From: Mucilaginibacter ginsenosidivorans
Lineage (GTDB): Bacteria > Bacteroidota > Bacteroidia > Sphingobacteriales > Sphingobacteriaceae
DNA: 64,000 bases
Direction: 5' to 3'
Assembly (NCBI RefSeq): GCF_007971025.1
Contig: NZ_CP042436.1
Span: forward strand, 2,790,001 to 2,854,000
Shown: in pieces, positions 17,157 through 25,674 of the stretch
Layout of the letters: each line of letters begins with the position of its first letter
How positions within the stretch are numbered: position 1 is the stretch's first letter
Made by a program: the position numbers and the translations under genes
The notes under the pieces: generated by a model
Told to the model about the DNA's origin: nothing
Seen by the model: only the letters and a program-made list of their open reading frames with translations
The model's database searches: none

Positions 17157-17816
17157 CTATCGTTTTTCCGAAATCACCGGGCATTGCCTGATATAAAGGC
17201 CCTTTTCCAAAACATCGAGCATGAATTTTGCGGTGTTAAGCCTGCTGATGGTTAGCGATGGTTTGGGCGAATTATTTAGCGAGACTTTTATTTCCCGTTC
17301 TTTCATCGAATCGGTAAGACCGGCGGGACGTACAGCGGTCCATTCAGCGTCCGAATTTTTTAATAACTCTTCCTGCCGCTCGTGTTCGTAATAAGCGTAA
17401 TGAATGTTGCTGTTGTTAACCAGCCACCTGAACCAAAACGGTATATCTTTCCATGTTTCGCCTACGCCCCAGGCACTTGTCATAATAATGCGCTTAACTT
17501 TTTGTTCGGCAGATGCTTCAAGGATATTTTTCATGGATACCGACAGAAAATCCTCGCTGGTGCGTAATGCGGCCCACGGAAAATCCGACATTCTTGAAAT
17601 ATTCAGCGTACTAATGATAGCGTCGCAGCCCTTCATGGCTGCGGAAAGGGTATATTTATTCAGTGGTGTTCCCTCGTGTACATCAAGCAGCCTGGGGGCA
17701 TGCTTCAATCGATATTCATGGCTCACCACTACACTAACGCTATGTCCCCGCTTCAGTGCCTCGTCTATCACCAGTCTGCCTGTCCGGCCCGTACCGCCTA
17801 ATACGAGGATTTGCAT
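17157..17816 (-). CDS. NAD(P)-binding atypical short-chain dehydrogenase-like protein
   Basis: A 219-residue Rossmann-fold protein of the NmrA/BVR-B-like atypical SDR group. The nucleotide-binding motif is LVLGGTGRTGRLV at the N-terminus, followed by the ALKRGHSVSVVV strand-helix, GCDAIISTLNIS and the MTSAWGVGETW segment. A canonical YxxxK is not evident, which is normal for this group. Probably binds NADP(H) as a reductase or sensor. It is separated from the upstream ROK gene by 11 bp on the same strand, so the two may be co-transcribed. Confidence 0.85.
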   Translation of the reverse strand: MQILVLGGTGRTGRLVIDEALKRGHSVSVVVSHEYRLKHAPRLLDVHEGTPLNKYTLSAAMKGCDAIISTLNISRMSDFPWAALRTSEDFLSVSMKNILEASAEQKVKRIIMTSAWGVGETWKDIPFWFRWLVNNSNIHYAYYEHERQEELLKNSDAEWTAVRPAGLTDSMKEREIKVSLNNSPKPSLTISRLNTAKFMLDVLEKGLYIRQCPVISEKR

Positions 17817-17827
17817 CGGTTAATATA

Positions 17828-19042
17828 TCAGGCGTGTACTAAAACTTTATGGTCCTTGTCAAAATTCTCCATCATCAGCACAGCGGCGCCTATCAGTTCG
17901 GCGTCAAACCCCAGGTCTGATATCAGCAACTCAGTGCTTTCAGCAAGCCTTGGAATACAATATTTATGAAGCGACTGTTGAATTGGCGCCATCAGTATCT
18001 TACCGGCACGTGCGCCCCGGCCGCTTAGTACGATGGTTTTGGGGTTCATGATGTGAATGAGGATGGCTAATGCCTTGCCGATCTTATAACCCGCGTCAGT
18101 AAGCAGTTCGATAGCAAACTGATCGCCATTGGCGGCGGCTTCCATAATGGCATCGCCTAAAGCTTTGGTCGGCGAGGTATCCGCATTTTTTAAACTGGTC
18201 ACCCTGCCGCTGCGGATACCTTCTATCGCTTTTTCAGAAACTACAAGCATCGATGCTGCCGATTCAAGGCAGCCCCGTTTACCGCAGGCACATAAGGTAT
18301 CATCATCCGACAGCGGGATATGGCTCAGTTCACCGGCAAGCCCATTATGGCCCCGGTAAATTTCACCCTTAACGATCATCCCCAACCCGATGCCCCAGCC
18401 CAGGTTGATCACCATTACATCTTTTTGTGATTTAGCTATTCCGAATTTCTGTTCTGCCAGAGCTATAAGGCTGGAGTCGTTATCAATATGCGTAGGCAGG
18501 CCGGTTTCTTCCGTCAGGTACTGCGACAAGCTTTTGCCACCATTGTCCAAATAAGTGTAATTTATCCCCTCAAGCACATTGACGAACCCCGGCATCCCTA
18601 TCCCGATACCGGCTATCTTATTTTTAGAAGCCGGCGCTTTGCTTATGTATTGATTGATGTTTCTTACCAGTATGCCAAGCGCCTCAGGGTTGTTAGGCAG
18701 TTTTAAGTCTATTGATAATGCTTCAGCCACCGGATGATTAAACAGGTCGAGCAGTTGGATACGGGTCGAAAGCTGGTCCATAGCGATAGCCAGTATATAC
18801 ATGGCATCGGGTTTAATGGAGTACAACAGCGGGCGCCTGCCACCACTCGAGGGGGCGTAGCCTTGTTCAACCACAAAACCTTCGTCTATCAGCTCGTTAA
18901 TAGCCTTGGCTATAGAAGGGATACTTTTATCAAAAAGGTCGCTTAGTTCGGCGCATGACATGGCTTTGTCGAAATAAAGCCGCTTGATTATCATGTTCTT
19001 TAATTGAGAACCTTTTATTACACTTTTAGGTTTAATTTCCAT
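17828..19042 (-). CDS. ROK-family transcriptional regulator
   Basis: A 404-residue repressor-type ROK protein. An N-terminal winged helix (about 15-70, AELSDLFDKSIPSIAKAINELIDEGFV) precedes the sugar-kinase-like ROK domain with the IGIGMPGFVN phosphate-binding loop, the INLGWGIG motif and the zinc-binding CACGKRGC (Cys251, Cys253, Cys258). Such regulators (NagC, XylR, Mlc) respond to sugars. The nearby DUF1349 and GH3 beta-glucosidase genes are plausible targets; this is inference from position. Confidence 0.92.
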   Translation of the reverse strand: MEIKPKSVIKGSQLKNMIIKRLYFDKAMSCAELSDLFDKSIPSIAKAINELIDEGFVVEQGYAPSSGGRRPLLYSIKPDAMYILAIAMDQLSTRIQLLDLFNHPVAEALSIDLKLPNNPEALGILVRNINQYISKAPASKNKIAGIGIGMPGFVNVLEGINYTYLDNGGKSLSQYLTEETGLPTHIDNDSSLIALAEQKFGIAKSQKDVMVINLGWGIGLGMIVKGEIYRGHNGLAGELSHIPLSDDDTLCACGKRGCLESAASMLVVSEKAIEGIRSGRVTSLKNADTSPTKALGDAIMEAAANGDQFAIELLTDAGYKIGKALAILIHIMNPKTIVLSGRGARAGKILMAPIQQSLHKYCIPRLAESTELLISDLGFDAELIGAAVLMMENFDKDHKVLVHA

Positions 19043-19193
19043 TCAAACAATTCAGGTTTGGCCGCAATCGGGGTTTACGGCAAGCACTTTTTAAATTATT
19101 TATAAAAGTAATAATTATGACATAAAGTACAAGGACAACAATAAAGTTTCCGAAAGTATTTACATTTATGTAAAAACCGCTAAACCACAATAA

Positions 19194-19859
19194 ATGAGAG
19201 CATGTAATTACAGCGTGGCATTGTTTTTTGCTGCCTTTATCTCCGTTAACTGCTATGCGCAAAAACCTTTAAAGTTCTTAAAGATACCCTACCCGCTTAC
19301 CTGGGAAAATAAACCTTTGAGCTATTCGATGAATGCCAGCTCGATCACCATTGAGGCTGGCGAAAAGACGGATATGTTTCGCGACCCGAATGTAACCTAT
19401 AATACCGATAACGCGCCGAAGCTGGTTTTTAAGCCGGATGACAATTTTGTGCTGACTACCTGCATCGAACATCACTTTGTATACAAATGGGATGGCGGCG
19501 CCATCGTGTTAAAGGCTGACAACCTCAACTGGATAAAATTCTGTTTTGAAAAGGACTATACCGGGCGACACCGTGTAGTAAGCGTGGTTACCAATAACAT
19601 TTCGGACGATTGCAATTCGGTGGCCATTGCCGGCGATAAGGTCTATTATAAAATTGCCAAGGCTGATAATGTGATCACCCTGTATTATTCAACCGATAGC
19701 AAAAAATGGTTCCTTGTAAGGCATTTGCAGTTCAATGCCAAAGGGCCGCTTCACCTCGGTTTTATGGCGCAATCGCCAACGGGTGAGAAGAATAAAGTGA
19801 CTTTCTCAGAGATCACTTATTCAAACAGGAAGATAAAAGATCCTTATGCTGGGGAGTAA
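19194..19859 (+). CDS. Exported DUF1349 protein (concanavalin-like fold)
   Basis: A 221-residue protein with a signal peptide (cleavage near NCYAQK, residue about 23). The mature part is a DUF1349 domain, a lectin-like beta-sandwich also seen in glycosidase accessory modules: FVYKWDGGAIVLKAD, NWIKFCFEKD, VVSVVTNNISDDCNS and WFLVRHLQF. It probably binds carbohydrate in the periplasm. It lies between the ROK regulator (divergent) and a GH3 gene (convergent), so a role in sugar use fits but is not proven. Confidence 0.85.
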   Translation: MRACNYSVALFFAAFISVNCYAQKPLKFLKIPYPLTWENKPLSYSMNASSITIEAGEKTDMFRDPNVTYNTDNAPKLVFKPDDNFVLTTCIEHHFVYKWDGGAIVLKADNLNWIKFCFEKDYTGRHRVVSVVTNNISDDCNSVAIAGDKVYYKIAKADNVITLYYSTDSKKWFLVRHLQFNAKGPLHLGFMAQSPTGEKNKVTFSEITYSNRKIKDPYAGE

Positions 19860-19870
19860 AGGTTATTTAA

Positions 19871-19901
19871 GACTTACCAAGTTTTCAAAACTTCGTAAAT
19901 T
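19871..19901. repeat. Intergenic palindrome
   Basis: An imperfect inverted repeat with a 1-nt centre: GACTTACCAAGTTTT, C, AAAACTTCGTAAATT (12 of 15 pairs match). It sits in the 53-bp gap between two converging genes (DUF1349 and GH3), where it could work as a bidirectional terminator or be a dispersed genomic palindrome. Confidence 0.55.
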
Positions 19902-19912
19902 TGCATCGGGGA

Positions 19913-22306
19913 CTATTTCTCCACCTCAAACTCTTTCTTCAATTTAATATCTTCCGACGAAGCGCCTATCATCACCTGGAACTTGCCCGGTTCAACCGTC
20001 CAGTTCATGTTTTTGTCGAGTATAGTCAGGTCGTTTGGATGCAGCGTGAATTCGACCGTTTTCTTTTCGCCGGGCTCAAGGCTGATGCGTTCAAAGCCGC
20101 GGAGATCGTAATCATAAATTGTCACGTCGCTTAGTTCCTGTTTCAGGTATAGCTCCACCACATCGTCGCCTTTTCGCCGCCCCGTGTTGGTTACATCCAC
20201 CGTCACTTTAATATCGCCCTGCTGGTGCTCCTTTTCAGGCGACACCTGCAGGTTGCTGTAGTCGAACGTGGTATAACTCAATCCATAACCAAAAGGATAC
20301 AAAGCGCCATTCACGCTGGTATGCCCCCAGCTATTTGGTCCGCCCTGTCCGGCTTGCGAGGAAGGTTTGAAAGGAAAGTTGAACTCGATCTGCCCAACCG
20401 TTTTAGGGAAGGTGATGGATAATTTGCCCCCGGGGTTGTTATCGCCAAACAAGGTTTCAGCTATAACGCGACCGCTTTCGGGGCCGGGGAACCAGGCTTC
20501 CAGTATCGCAGGTACATATTTGTTTTCCCAATTAACGGTAAGCGGCTGCCCGTTTATCATCACCATCACTACCGGTTTGCCGGTTGCCTGTAATGCCTGT
20601 ATTAGTTTCAGCTGCCTGCCGGGAAGGTTTAAACCGGTGCGCGAAAGGCTTTCACCAACACGGTTCTCATCTTCGCCCACAACAGCGATTATTACATCGG
20701 ATTGTTTGGCAAGATTGACTGCCGAGTCGATACTTGCCTGTTCCTGTGTGGTTAACGGTGTTTCGATGATCTCACTTTCGGGCCAGGTTGCGTCGACAAT
20801 ATCGCAGCCTTTGGTGTAACTCACCTTTGTGCCGCTGCCGACATATTTTGTGATACCATCCAGAACGCTGGCAGTGGGGTTGTGCGACGGGCCGTAACGG
20901 CTGGTTGCGTAACTTGTGGCCGCAGCAAGCGGACCGGTAACCAATATATTTTTAATGGCCGATTTGTTCAGCGGCAGGGTGCTATTCTCGTTTTTGAGCA
21001 ATACCATACTTTCACGGTTCATGCGTAATCCCATTGCTTTCGCCTCTTCATTATGTACTATTTTATCGGCCGCTTTGGTGTCCTGCACGTAAGGATGATC
21101 AAAAAGCCCCAATTCAAATTTTACCCTTAATACATCTGCTACACGGCTGTCGAGGGTTTTCATCGATACTTTGCCCTCTTTAACCAATTCGCGCAGCGGC
21201 ATAATGTAAGTTTGCGGCATGGTAAAGTTGGTACGTACATTCAACCCGGCCTCAATGGCCTGCCGTACGGCTTCCTTGATATCCCCTGCGACATGGTGTT
21301 TGGAGTAAAGAAACTCCACGGCCTCGCTGTCGGACACTACATATCCCTTGAAACCGAATTTTTGGCGCAGCAGTTCGGTCAAAAAGTAATAACTACCCGT
21401 AATGGGTTCGCCATTCCAGTCGTTATAGCTGCTCATTACGCCCATCGCATGCGCCTCCTGTATTACCCGGCGGAAGGGGTAAAGATATAGTTGGTACATC
21501 TCCCGTGGCGCCACATGCGGATCTGTACGGGCGGCTCCATCGCGGCCGCCCTTAGGCACGCTGTATACCGCAAAATGTTTGAGTGTAGATGCTACCCCCT
21601 GCTCCTGTATCCCCAACGTCATTTGTTTACCCAGTTCGGCTATCAGGAACGGATCTTCGCCATAACATTCCACCACACGGCCCCATCGCTGGTCGCGGGC
21701 GGGGTCGAGTATTGGTGCATACACGTTGGTATAGCCCAAAGCCTTCGCTTCGCGGCCAACAACATCGCCGGCAAGGCGAACCAATGGCTTATCCCAGGTG
21801 CTGCCGATACCGATAGGGGCGGGCAGCGAGGTGGCACGGTCGTGGTTCAATCCGTGTATACCTTCATTCGTAAAATCAACGGGGACGCCTATGCGCGTTT
21901 CTTCTACAAACCATTTTTGAATAGTATTAATAGCGGCGGCGTGTTTACTGTAAGGGTAGGAGTATTGTGTGGGTGCGGCATCGGTATGCGATGTCAGGTT
22001 GTTCAGCTCCTCGTCTATATTGGCTACGCCGTCTTTCCACACCTCGTTCTTCCACGATTCAGCAGGCATTTCCTCTTTCAAAACCCTTTTATAACCGTAT
22101 AGGGTTGCCAGCTGGCAGGTTTTTTCCTCAACGGTCATCTGGCTCAGGAGGTCGGCAACACGTTTATCAATGGACTGTGATTGGTCCTCGAACACGTCCA
22201 TTTTGCCATTTTTATTAAAGTCTATCCAGCCCTTATGGTAAATGCTTTTTTGCTGGGCCAATGACAATAGGGGCAACAGTAACAGCGGTAGCAGTAGCTT
22301 TTTCAT
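19913..22306 (-). CDS. Exported glycoside hydrolase family 3 beta-glycosidase
   Basis: A 797-residue exported enzyme that removes sugars from the non-reducing ends of beta-linked oligosaccharides. The ATG at 22306 begins a signal peptide (KKLLLPLLLLPLLSLAQ); the frame is open 20 codons further but that extension would mask it. A calcium-loop-like DFNKNGKMDVFED follows the signal. The GH3 N-terminal barrel carries the nucleophile Asp326 in VVSDSEAV, the C-terminal alpha/beta domain has the EDENRVGESLSR region, and a fibronectin-III-like domain closes the protein (about 690-790). Specificity (glucosidase or xylosidase) cannot be settled from sequence. There is no SusC/SusD pair adjacent. Confidence 0.95.
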   Translation of the reverse strand: MKKLLLPLLLLPLLSLAQQKSIYHKGWIDFNKNGKMDVFEDQSQSIDKRVADLLSQMTVEEKTCQLATLYGYKRVLKEEMPAESWKNEVWKDGVANIDEELNNLTSHTDAAPTQYSYPYSKHAAAINTIQKWFVEETRIGVPVDFTNEGIHGLNHDRATSLPAPIGIGSTWDKPLVRLAGDVVGREAKALGYTNVYAPILDPARDQRWGRVVECYGEDPFLIAELGKQMTLGIQEQGVASTLKHFAVYSVPKGGRDGAARTDPHVAPREMYQLYLYPFRRVIQEAHAMGVMSSYNDWNGEPITGSYYFLTELLRQKFGFKGYVVSDSEAVEFLYSKHHVAGDIKEAVRQAIEAGLNVRTNFTMPQTYIMPLRELVKEGKVSMKTLDSRVADVLRVKFELGLFDHPYVQDTKAADKIVHNEEAKAMGLRMNRESMVLLKNENSTLPLNKSAIKNILVTGPLAAATSYATSRYGPSHNPTASVLDGITKYVGSGTKVSYTKGCDIVDATWPESEIIETPLTTQEQASIDSAVNLAKQSDVIIAVVGEDENRVGESLSRTGLNLPGRQLKLIQALQATGKPVVMVMINGQPLTVNWENKYVPAILEAWFPGPESGRVIAETLFGDNNPGGKLSITFPKTVGQIEFNFPFKPSSQAGQGGPNSWGHTSVNGALYPFGYGLSYTTFDYSNLQVSPEKEHQQGDIKVTVDVTNTGRRKGDDVVELYLKQELSDVTIYDYDLRGFERISLEPGEKKTVEFTLHPNDLTILDKNMNWTVEPGKFQVMIGASSEDIKLKKEFEVEK

Positions 22307-22513
22307 GGAGGAAGAAATATAGGTTTGTTTCAAATATAGAAGTGATTTCGGAAATCGGAGGTTCATCCTTCAACTTTTATGGTAAATGTATGTAACAAAC
22401 CTGTTCCCCGCTATCGGTCGAAAATCTGGAAAATGTTGTAAACGAGTAAAGTAGCTGACAAAGCGGGACAGCAGGCATGGTTTACTTTGTACCGTTGACA
22501 GCTATTATTTGCC

Positions 22514-22963
22514 ATGATGTTAAAAAGCCTTGTATTTGTATTTTTTATTTTGGGTGGATTGCGATCATCAGCAAGTATGGTACCCGAAAGCGACCGGATA
22601 TGCGGCAAATGGCTAGCCGCTGAGAAAAACCTTATCGTACAGGTTTATAAAGAGGGAGGCCAGTACCGGGCGAAGATCATTTGGTTCAGCGATGATCCTT
22701 CCTATCCTATGAATGAATGGCGCGACTCGTGCAATCCCGATCCCGCGTTGCGAACACGGAAAGTTTTAGGGATGGATGTGCTTCGCGATCTGAAATATGA
22801 TGAAAGCAGCAATACCTGGGAGGAAGGAATGATCTACGACGCCAAACACGGCAGAGAATGGAACGCTTCTGTTTATATCGACCGCAACGGGTTACTTAAG
22901 GTTAAAGGCTACTGGCACTTTAAATTTATAGGGCGAACGCTGGTATTTAAACGGGTGCCGTAA
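22514..22963 (+). CDS. DUF2147 protein, first copy
   Basis: A 149-residue exported protein. After a hydrophobic signal (LKSLVFVFFILGGLRSSA) comes a DUF2147 domain: ICGKWLAAEKNLIVQVYKEGGQYRAKIIWF, then NPDPALRTRKVLGMDVLRDL, WEEGMIYDAKHGREW and LKVKGYWHFKFIGRT. This is a small lipocalin-like beta-barrel family of unknown role. It is closely similar to the gene at 23608-24051, from which it is separated by a DUF1801 gene and a kinase remnant, so a local duplication is likely. Confidence 0.85.
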   Translation: MMLKSLVFVFFILGGLRSSASMVPESDRICGKWLAAEKNLIVQVYKEGGQYRAKIIWFSDDPSYPMNEWRDSCNPDPALRTRKVLGMDVLRDLKYDESSNTWEEGMIYDAKHGREWNASVYIDRNGLLKVKGYWHFKFIGRTLVFKRVP

Positions 22964-22984
22964 TCCAGGCGTTTCGTTCAACAA

Positions 22985-23056
22985 TTAGTCTTCGGGCAAA
23001 GTAAAATAAAAAGTGGCGCCTTCATCCACTTTATCTTCTTTCTTTGATCTAAGAAT
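22985..23056 (-). pseudogene. Remnant of a histidine kinase C-terminus
   Basis: On the minus strand the last 23 codons before a TAA end in K-V-D-E-G-A-T-F-Y-F-T-L-P-E-D. This is the standard closing strand of a HATPase_c kinase domain (G-x-T-F-Y-F-T-L-P). A stop lies directly upstream at 23057-23059 and no other kinase sequence is present, so it is a fragment left by deletion. It sits between the first DUF2147 gene and the DUF1801 gene. Confidence 0.5.
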
Positions 23057-23090
23057 TTAGCTATATTCATATCAAGTAAACCGAATTACT

Positions 23091-23546
23091 ATGCAATCTC
23101 CGGCCAAAACACCCGAAGAATATATCGCCTCGCTTCCGCCCGAACGGAAAGAAGCGGTTAGCAGAATTCGCGAAGCAATATTGAAAAATCTTCCCGCGGG
23201 TTTTGAGGAAACCATGGGATACGGCATGCTGGGCTATGTGGTACCACATTCCATATATGCCAAAGGTTATCACTGCGATCCGAAAGTGCCGCTGCCTTAT
23301 ATGAACCTGGGGTCGCAAAAGAATTTTATTGCTTTGCACGCCATGTGCGTTTACGGCAATAGCAAATTGCACGAATGGTTTGCACAGGAATATCCCAAAC
23401 ACTGTAAAACAAAACTGGATATGGGCAAAGCCTGTATCCGCTTCAAAAAAATGGACGACATACCTTATGCCCTTATTGGCGAACTGGCCTCCAAACTTAC
23501 TGTAAAGCAGTGGATAGATATTTGCGAACAGGCAGTAAAAAGGTAA
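23091..23546 (+). CDS. DUF1801 domain protein
   Basis: A 151-residue cytoplasmic protein of the DUF1801 (YdhG/frataxin-like fold) family. The N-terminus has TPEEYIASLPPERKEAVSRIREAI; the core has FEETMGYGMLGYVVP and IALHAMCVYG; the C-terminal part has DMGKACIRFKKMDDIPYALIGELA. Related proteins have been suggested to be iron chaperones, but no experimental function can be assumed. It lies between two DUF2147 paralogues, all on the + strand, with gaps of 127 and 61 bp. Confidence 0.85.
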   Translation: MQSPAKTPEEYIASLPPERKEAVSRIREAILKNLPAGFEETMGYGMLGYVVPHSIYAKGYHCDPKVPLPYMNLGSQKNFIALHAMCVYGNSKLHEWFAQEYPKHCKTKLDMGKACIRFKKMDDIPYALIGELASKLTVKQWIDICEQAVKR

Positions 23547-23607
23547 TTTAAACATTTTATTTCCGTGCTGTTAACATTAAGCTATTTTCGCTTGTTGTCA
23601 CACTACC

Positions 23608-24051
23608 ATGTTCAAAAACATCTTCATAACACTTCTTATCTTTTTCAGCCCGCCATCCACCGGAACAACGCCTCCAAATGGCGACCGTATATTGGGTAAA
23701 TGGATTTCGTCGGAAAAAAACCTGGTGGTACAGGTATATAAAAGCGGGGACAGGTTTAGGGGGAAGATCATCTGGTATAAGGACGACCCGGCAAAGGCCA
23801 TGGACGAATGGACCGACAAACATAACCCTAATCCGGCATTACGCAGCCGTAAAATATTGGGTATGGATGTATTGCGCGATCTTAAATATGATGCCGGCGA
23901 CGATACCTGGGAGGACGGTATGATATACGACGCCCAGCACGGCAGGGAATATAATGCCTCGGCTTATATCGATAAACAGGGGGTATTAAAAGTGAAGGGT
24001 TACTGGCACCTAAAGATTTTTGGGAAAACCATGACCTTCAAACGGATTTAG
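23608..24051 (+). CDS. DUF2147 protein, second copy
   Basis: A 147-residue exported DUF2147 protein and near paralogue of the gene at 22514. It shares the blocks ISSEKNLVVQVYKSGD, IIWYKDDPAKAMDEW, NPNPALRSRKILGMDVLRDL and DGMIYDAQHGREYNAS. A weak hydrophobic N-terminus (FKNIFITLLIFFS) would direct export. Two copies within 1.6 kb suggest tandem duplication with a DUF1801 gene in between. It is followed by a strong terminator. Confidence 0.85.
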   Translation: MFKNIFITLLIFFSPPSTGTTPPNGDRILGKWISSEKNLVVQVYKSGDRFRGKIIWYKDDPAKAMDEWTDKHNPNPALRSRKILGMDVLRDLKYDAGDDTWEDGMIYDAQHGREYNASAYIDKQGVLKVKGYWHLKIFGKTMTFKRI

Positions 24052-24057
24052 CAAAAA

Positions 24058-24084
24058 AAAACGCCCGGTTGTACCGGGCGTTTT
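24058..24084. terminator. Bidirectional Rho-independent terminator
   Basis: A perfect 12-bp stem, AAAACGCCCGGT (24058-24069) with ACCGGGCGTTTT (24073-24084), loop TGT. The A run before it and the T run after it let it work for both the second DUF2147 gene and the convergent YceI gene. Confidence 0.9.
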
Positions 24085-24111
24085 GATCAATGTGTGCGTT
24101 ATATCGGGATA

Positions 24112-24687
24112 TTAATTTGCTTTGGCAAATTCTCCCGAAGCCTTGAATGTAACTTCGTCACTCAGCATAGGGGAGCCAAATTTGCTGCCGAAATTGAAAT
24201 CAGAGCGTTTCAGGGTGCCTGTAACCGAAAAACCTGCATCAGGCGCTTTGCTCATCGGGTTGGTAATTGTACCGCGGTACCATAGGTCGACAGTAACAGG
24301 TTTCGTAACCGCACCTAAAGTCAGGTTGCCGGTAACTGTGTAATGATTAGCAGCCGCAGGTTTGATGGACGTGCTTGTAAATGTCAGTGTAGGGTATTTT
24401 GCCACATCAAAAAAGTCAGGGCTTTTCAGGTGACCGTCGCGCTGGTCAACCCCGGTATTTACCGACGCAGTATTGGCAGTGAAGGATACTTTAGCATCGC
24501 TGAAATCAGGCTTTGATGCAGTGATGGTAGCGTCAAAATCTTTGAATGTACCGTCAACATCAGACACGGCAAGGTGAGTAATAGTGAAAGTTAAATGCGA
24601 ATGCGCTTTATCAACCTTCCAAGTGCTTTGTGCAAAAGTTGCCGTGCTTAATAAGGCTGCGGCAATTAATAAAAATGTCTTTTTCAT
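24112..24687 (-). CDS. YceI-family periplasmic protein
   Basis: A 191-residue exported lipocalin-like protein. The ATG at 24687 starts a canonical signal peptide (KKTFLLIAAALLSTATFAQ); the longer open frame upstream is AT-rich leader. The YceI domain shows STWKVDKAHSHLTFTITHL, DFSDAKVSFTANTASVNTGVDQRDGHLKSPDFF and LTLGAVTKPVTVDL. Members bind polyisoprenoids or similar amphiphiles (family knowledge). Its partner in this genome is unknown. An exact -7 promoter box lies 37 nt upstream. Confidence 0.93.
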   Translation of the reverse strand: MKKTFLLIAAALLSTATFAQSTWKVDKAHSHLTFTITHLAVSDVDGTFKDFDATITASKPDFSDAKVSFTANTASVNTGVDQRDGHLKSPDFFDVAKYPTLTFTSTSIKPAAANHYTVTGNLTLGAVTKPVTVDLWYRGTITNPMSKAPDAGFSVTGTLKRSDFNFGSKFGSPMLSDEVTFKASGEFAKAN

Positions 24688-24723
24688 TTTGATTGAATTC
24701 GAGTTTTTTAATTTTTTATGCCG

Positions 24724-24731
24724 CAAATATA
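24724..24731 (-). promoter_or_regulatory. Putative -7 box of the yceI-like gene
   Basis: On the minus strand this reads TATATTTG, an exact TAnnTTTG match, giving a leader of about 30 nt. A -33 box is not clear in the AT-rich flank. Confidence 0.4.
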
Positions 24732-24807
24732 AATGTAATTTTTCTATTACATGTTTAAACATCTATTAAATTGGTCTGCAAAGTGTAATTTTTTATTTAG
24801 GAAATGA

Positions 24808-25266
24808 TCATTTGTCGTTGTTCACCTCAATCCAGTAACCATCCGGGTCCTGGAAATAGATCTGCAACACGCCATCGGCCCGCAATAGGGTCTTTTTGTA
24901 ATTGCCCTGCCAGTCGCCGTATTTTATATTATATTCATCAAGGCGCTTCATAAAGTCGGGCAGCGATGCCACTTTGAAACATAGATGGTTATTAATGTTG
25001 TGCTCTTCGGTGGGGCAGTTTCCTGCTATAACATGCAGCGCAGCGCCGCCACCAATGCTGAACCACTGGTGTACCGTATCTTTAAAGGGATTGGGTATTT
25101 TTTTTAGTTGCATTACATCGCTGTAAAAAGCAACACTTTTCTTCAGGTCGTGTGTGCAAATGGCAACATGGTTAACGCTCGGAGCGTTGGATTGGGCCAT
25201 GCAAAAAGATGGCAGGCCCAACACGAACAAAAGCGCCTGCAGGCGGAAAGTTTTAATGATCTTCAT
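24808..25266 (-). CDS. Exported VOC (glyoxalase-like) protein
   Basis: A 152-residue protein with a signal peptide (FRLQALLFVLGLPSFCMAQ), followed by one vicinal-oxygen-chelate domain built of two beta-alpha-beta-beta-beta units. Candidate metal ligands are the His of VNHVAICTHDL, the His of AALHVIAG and the Glu of YWIEVN. Export is unusual for a glyoxalase-type enzyme, so it may be a metal-dependent enzyme or binding protein acting in the periplasm. The substrate is unknown. Confidence 0.85.
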   Translation of the reverse strand: MKIIKTFRLQALLFVLGLPSFCMAQSNAPSVNHVAICTHDLKKSVAFYSDVMQLKKIPNPFKDTVHQWFSIGGGAALHVIAGNCPTEEHNINNHLCFKVASLPDFMKRLDEYNIKYGDWQGNYKKTLLRADGVLQIYFQDPDGYWIEVNNDK

Positions 25267-25324
25267 AGCGTAATGACTAAATACGGTGGTTTATTTTTGT
25301 ACCGGCAAAATACAAAAAAATGGC

Positions 25325-25609
25325 TTAGTCGGCATTGGCCAGCGAAATTATGGCGCCGTTGAGATGGAAAAAATGATCAAGAGCAGCTTTGTTGGGCGCT
25401 ACATCTACCTGGTCGTTCGCTGAAGGGATATTGTGCAGGTTCCAGTCTTCAATATCGATCAAACCTGGTTCGGTGTGATAATGCGAGTCGCTATTCGGGC
25501 ATTTTACTACGTATTCCGCAACGTCTGCCATGGCGATAATAGGGCGGGCGCCGCAATATTTGCACACATTGCACGAAACGGATTCAGGAACAAGAATATA
25601 ACCACGCAT
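25325..25609 (-). CDS. Small zinc-ribbon-like protein (Lar-like)
   Basis: A 94-residue cytoplasmic protein. It has Cys-Asn-Val-Cys-Lys-Tyr-Cys-Gly-Ala-Arg-Pro near residue 13, a further Cys in VVKCPNSDSHYH with neighbouring His, and then DIEDWNLHN. The order (CxxCG.P, later Cys, aromatic 'WN') resembles the zinc-ribbon of Lar-type restriction-alleviation and related small phage proteins, though the similarity is only in the pattern. The C-terminal 40 residues are unlike that family. No restriction system or phage is nearby. Function unknown. Confidence 0.55.
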   Translation of the reverse strand: MRGYILVPESVSCNVCKYCGARPIIAMADVAEYVVKCPNSDSHYHTEPGLIDIEDWNLHNIPSANDQVDVAPNKAALDHFFHLNGAIISLANAD

Positions 25610-25674
25610 AATAATATTATTTAATACGGAAAATTCGGGAGGGAGGTTGCTGTAAGCGCTGTATGCCTTAAATG

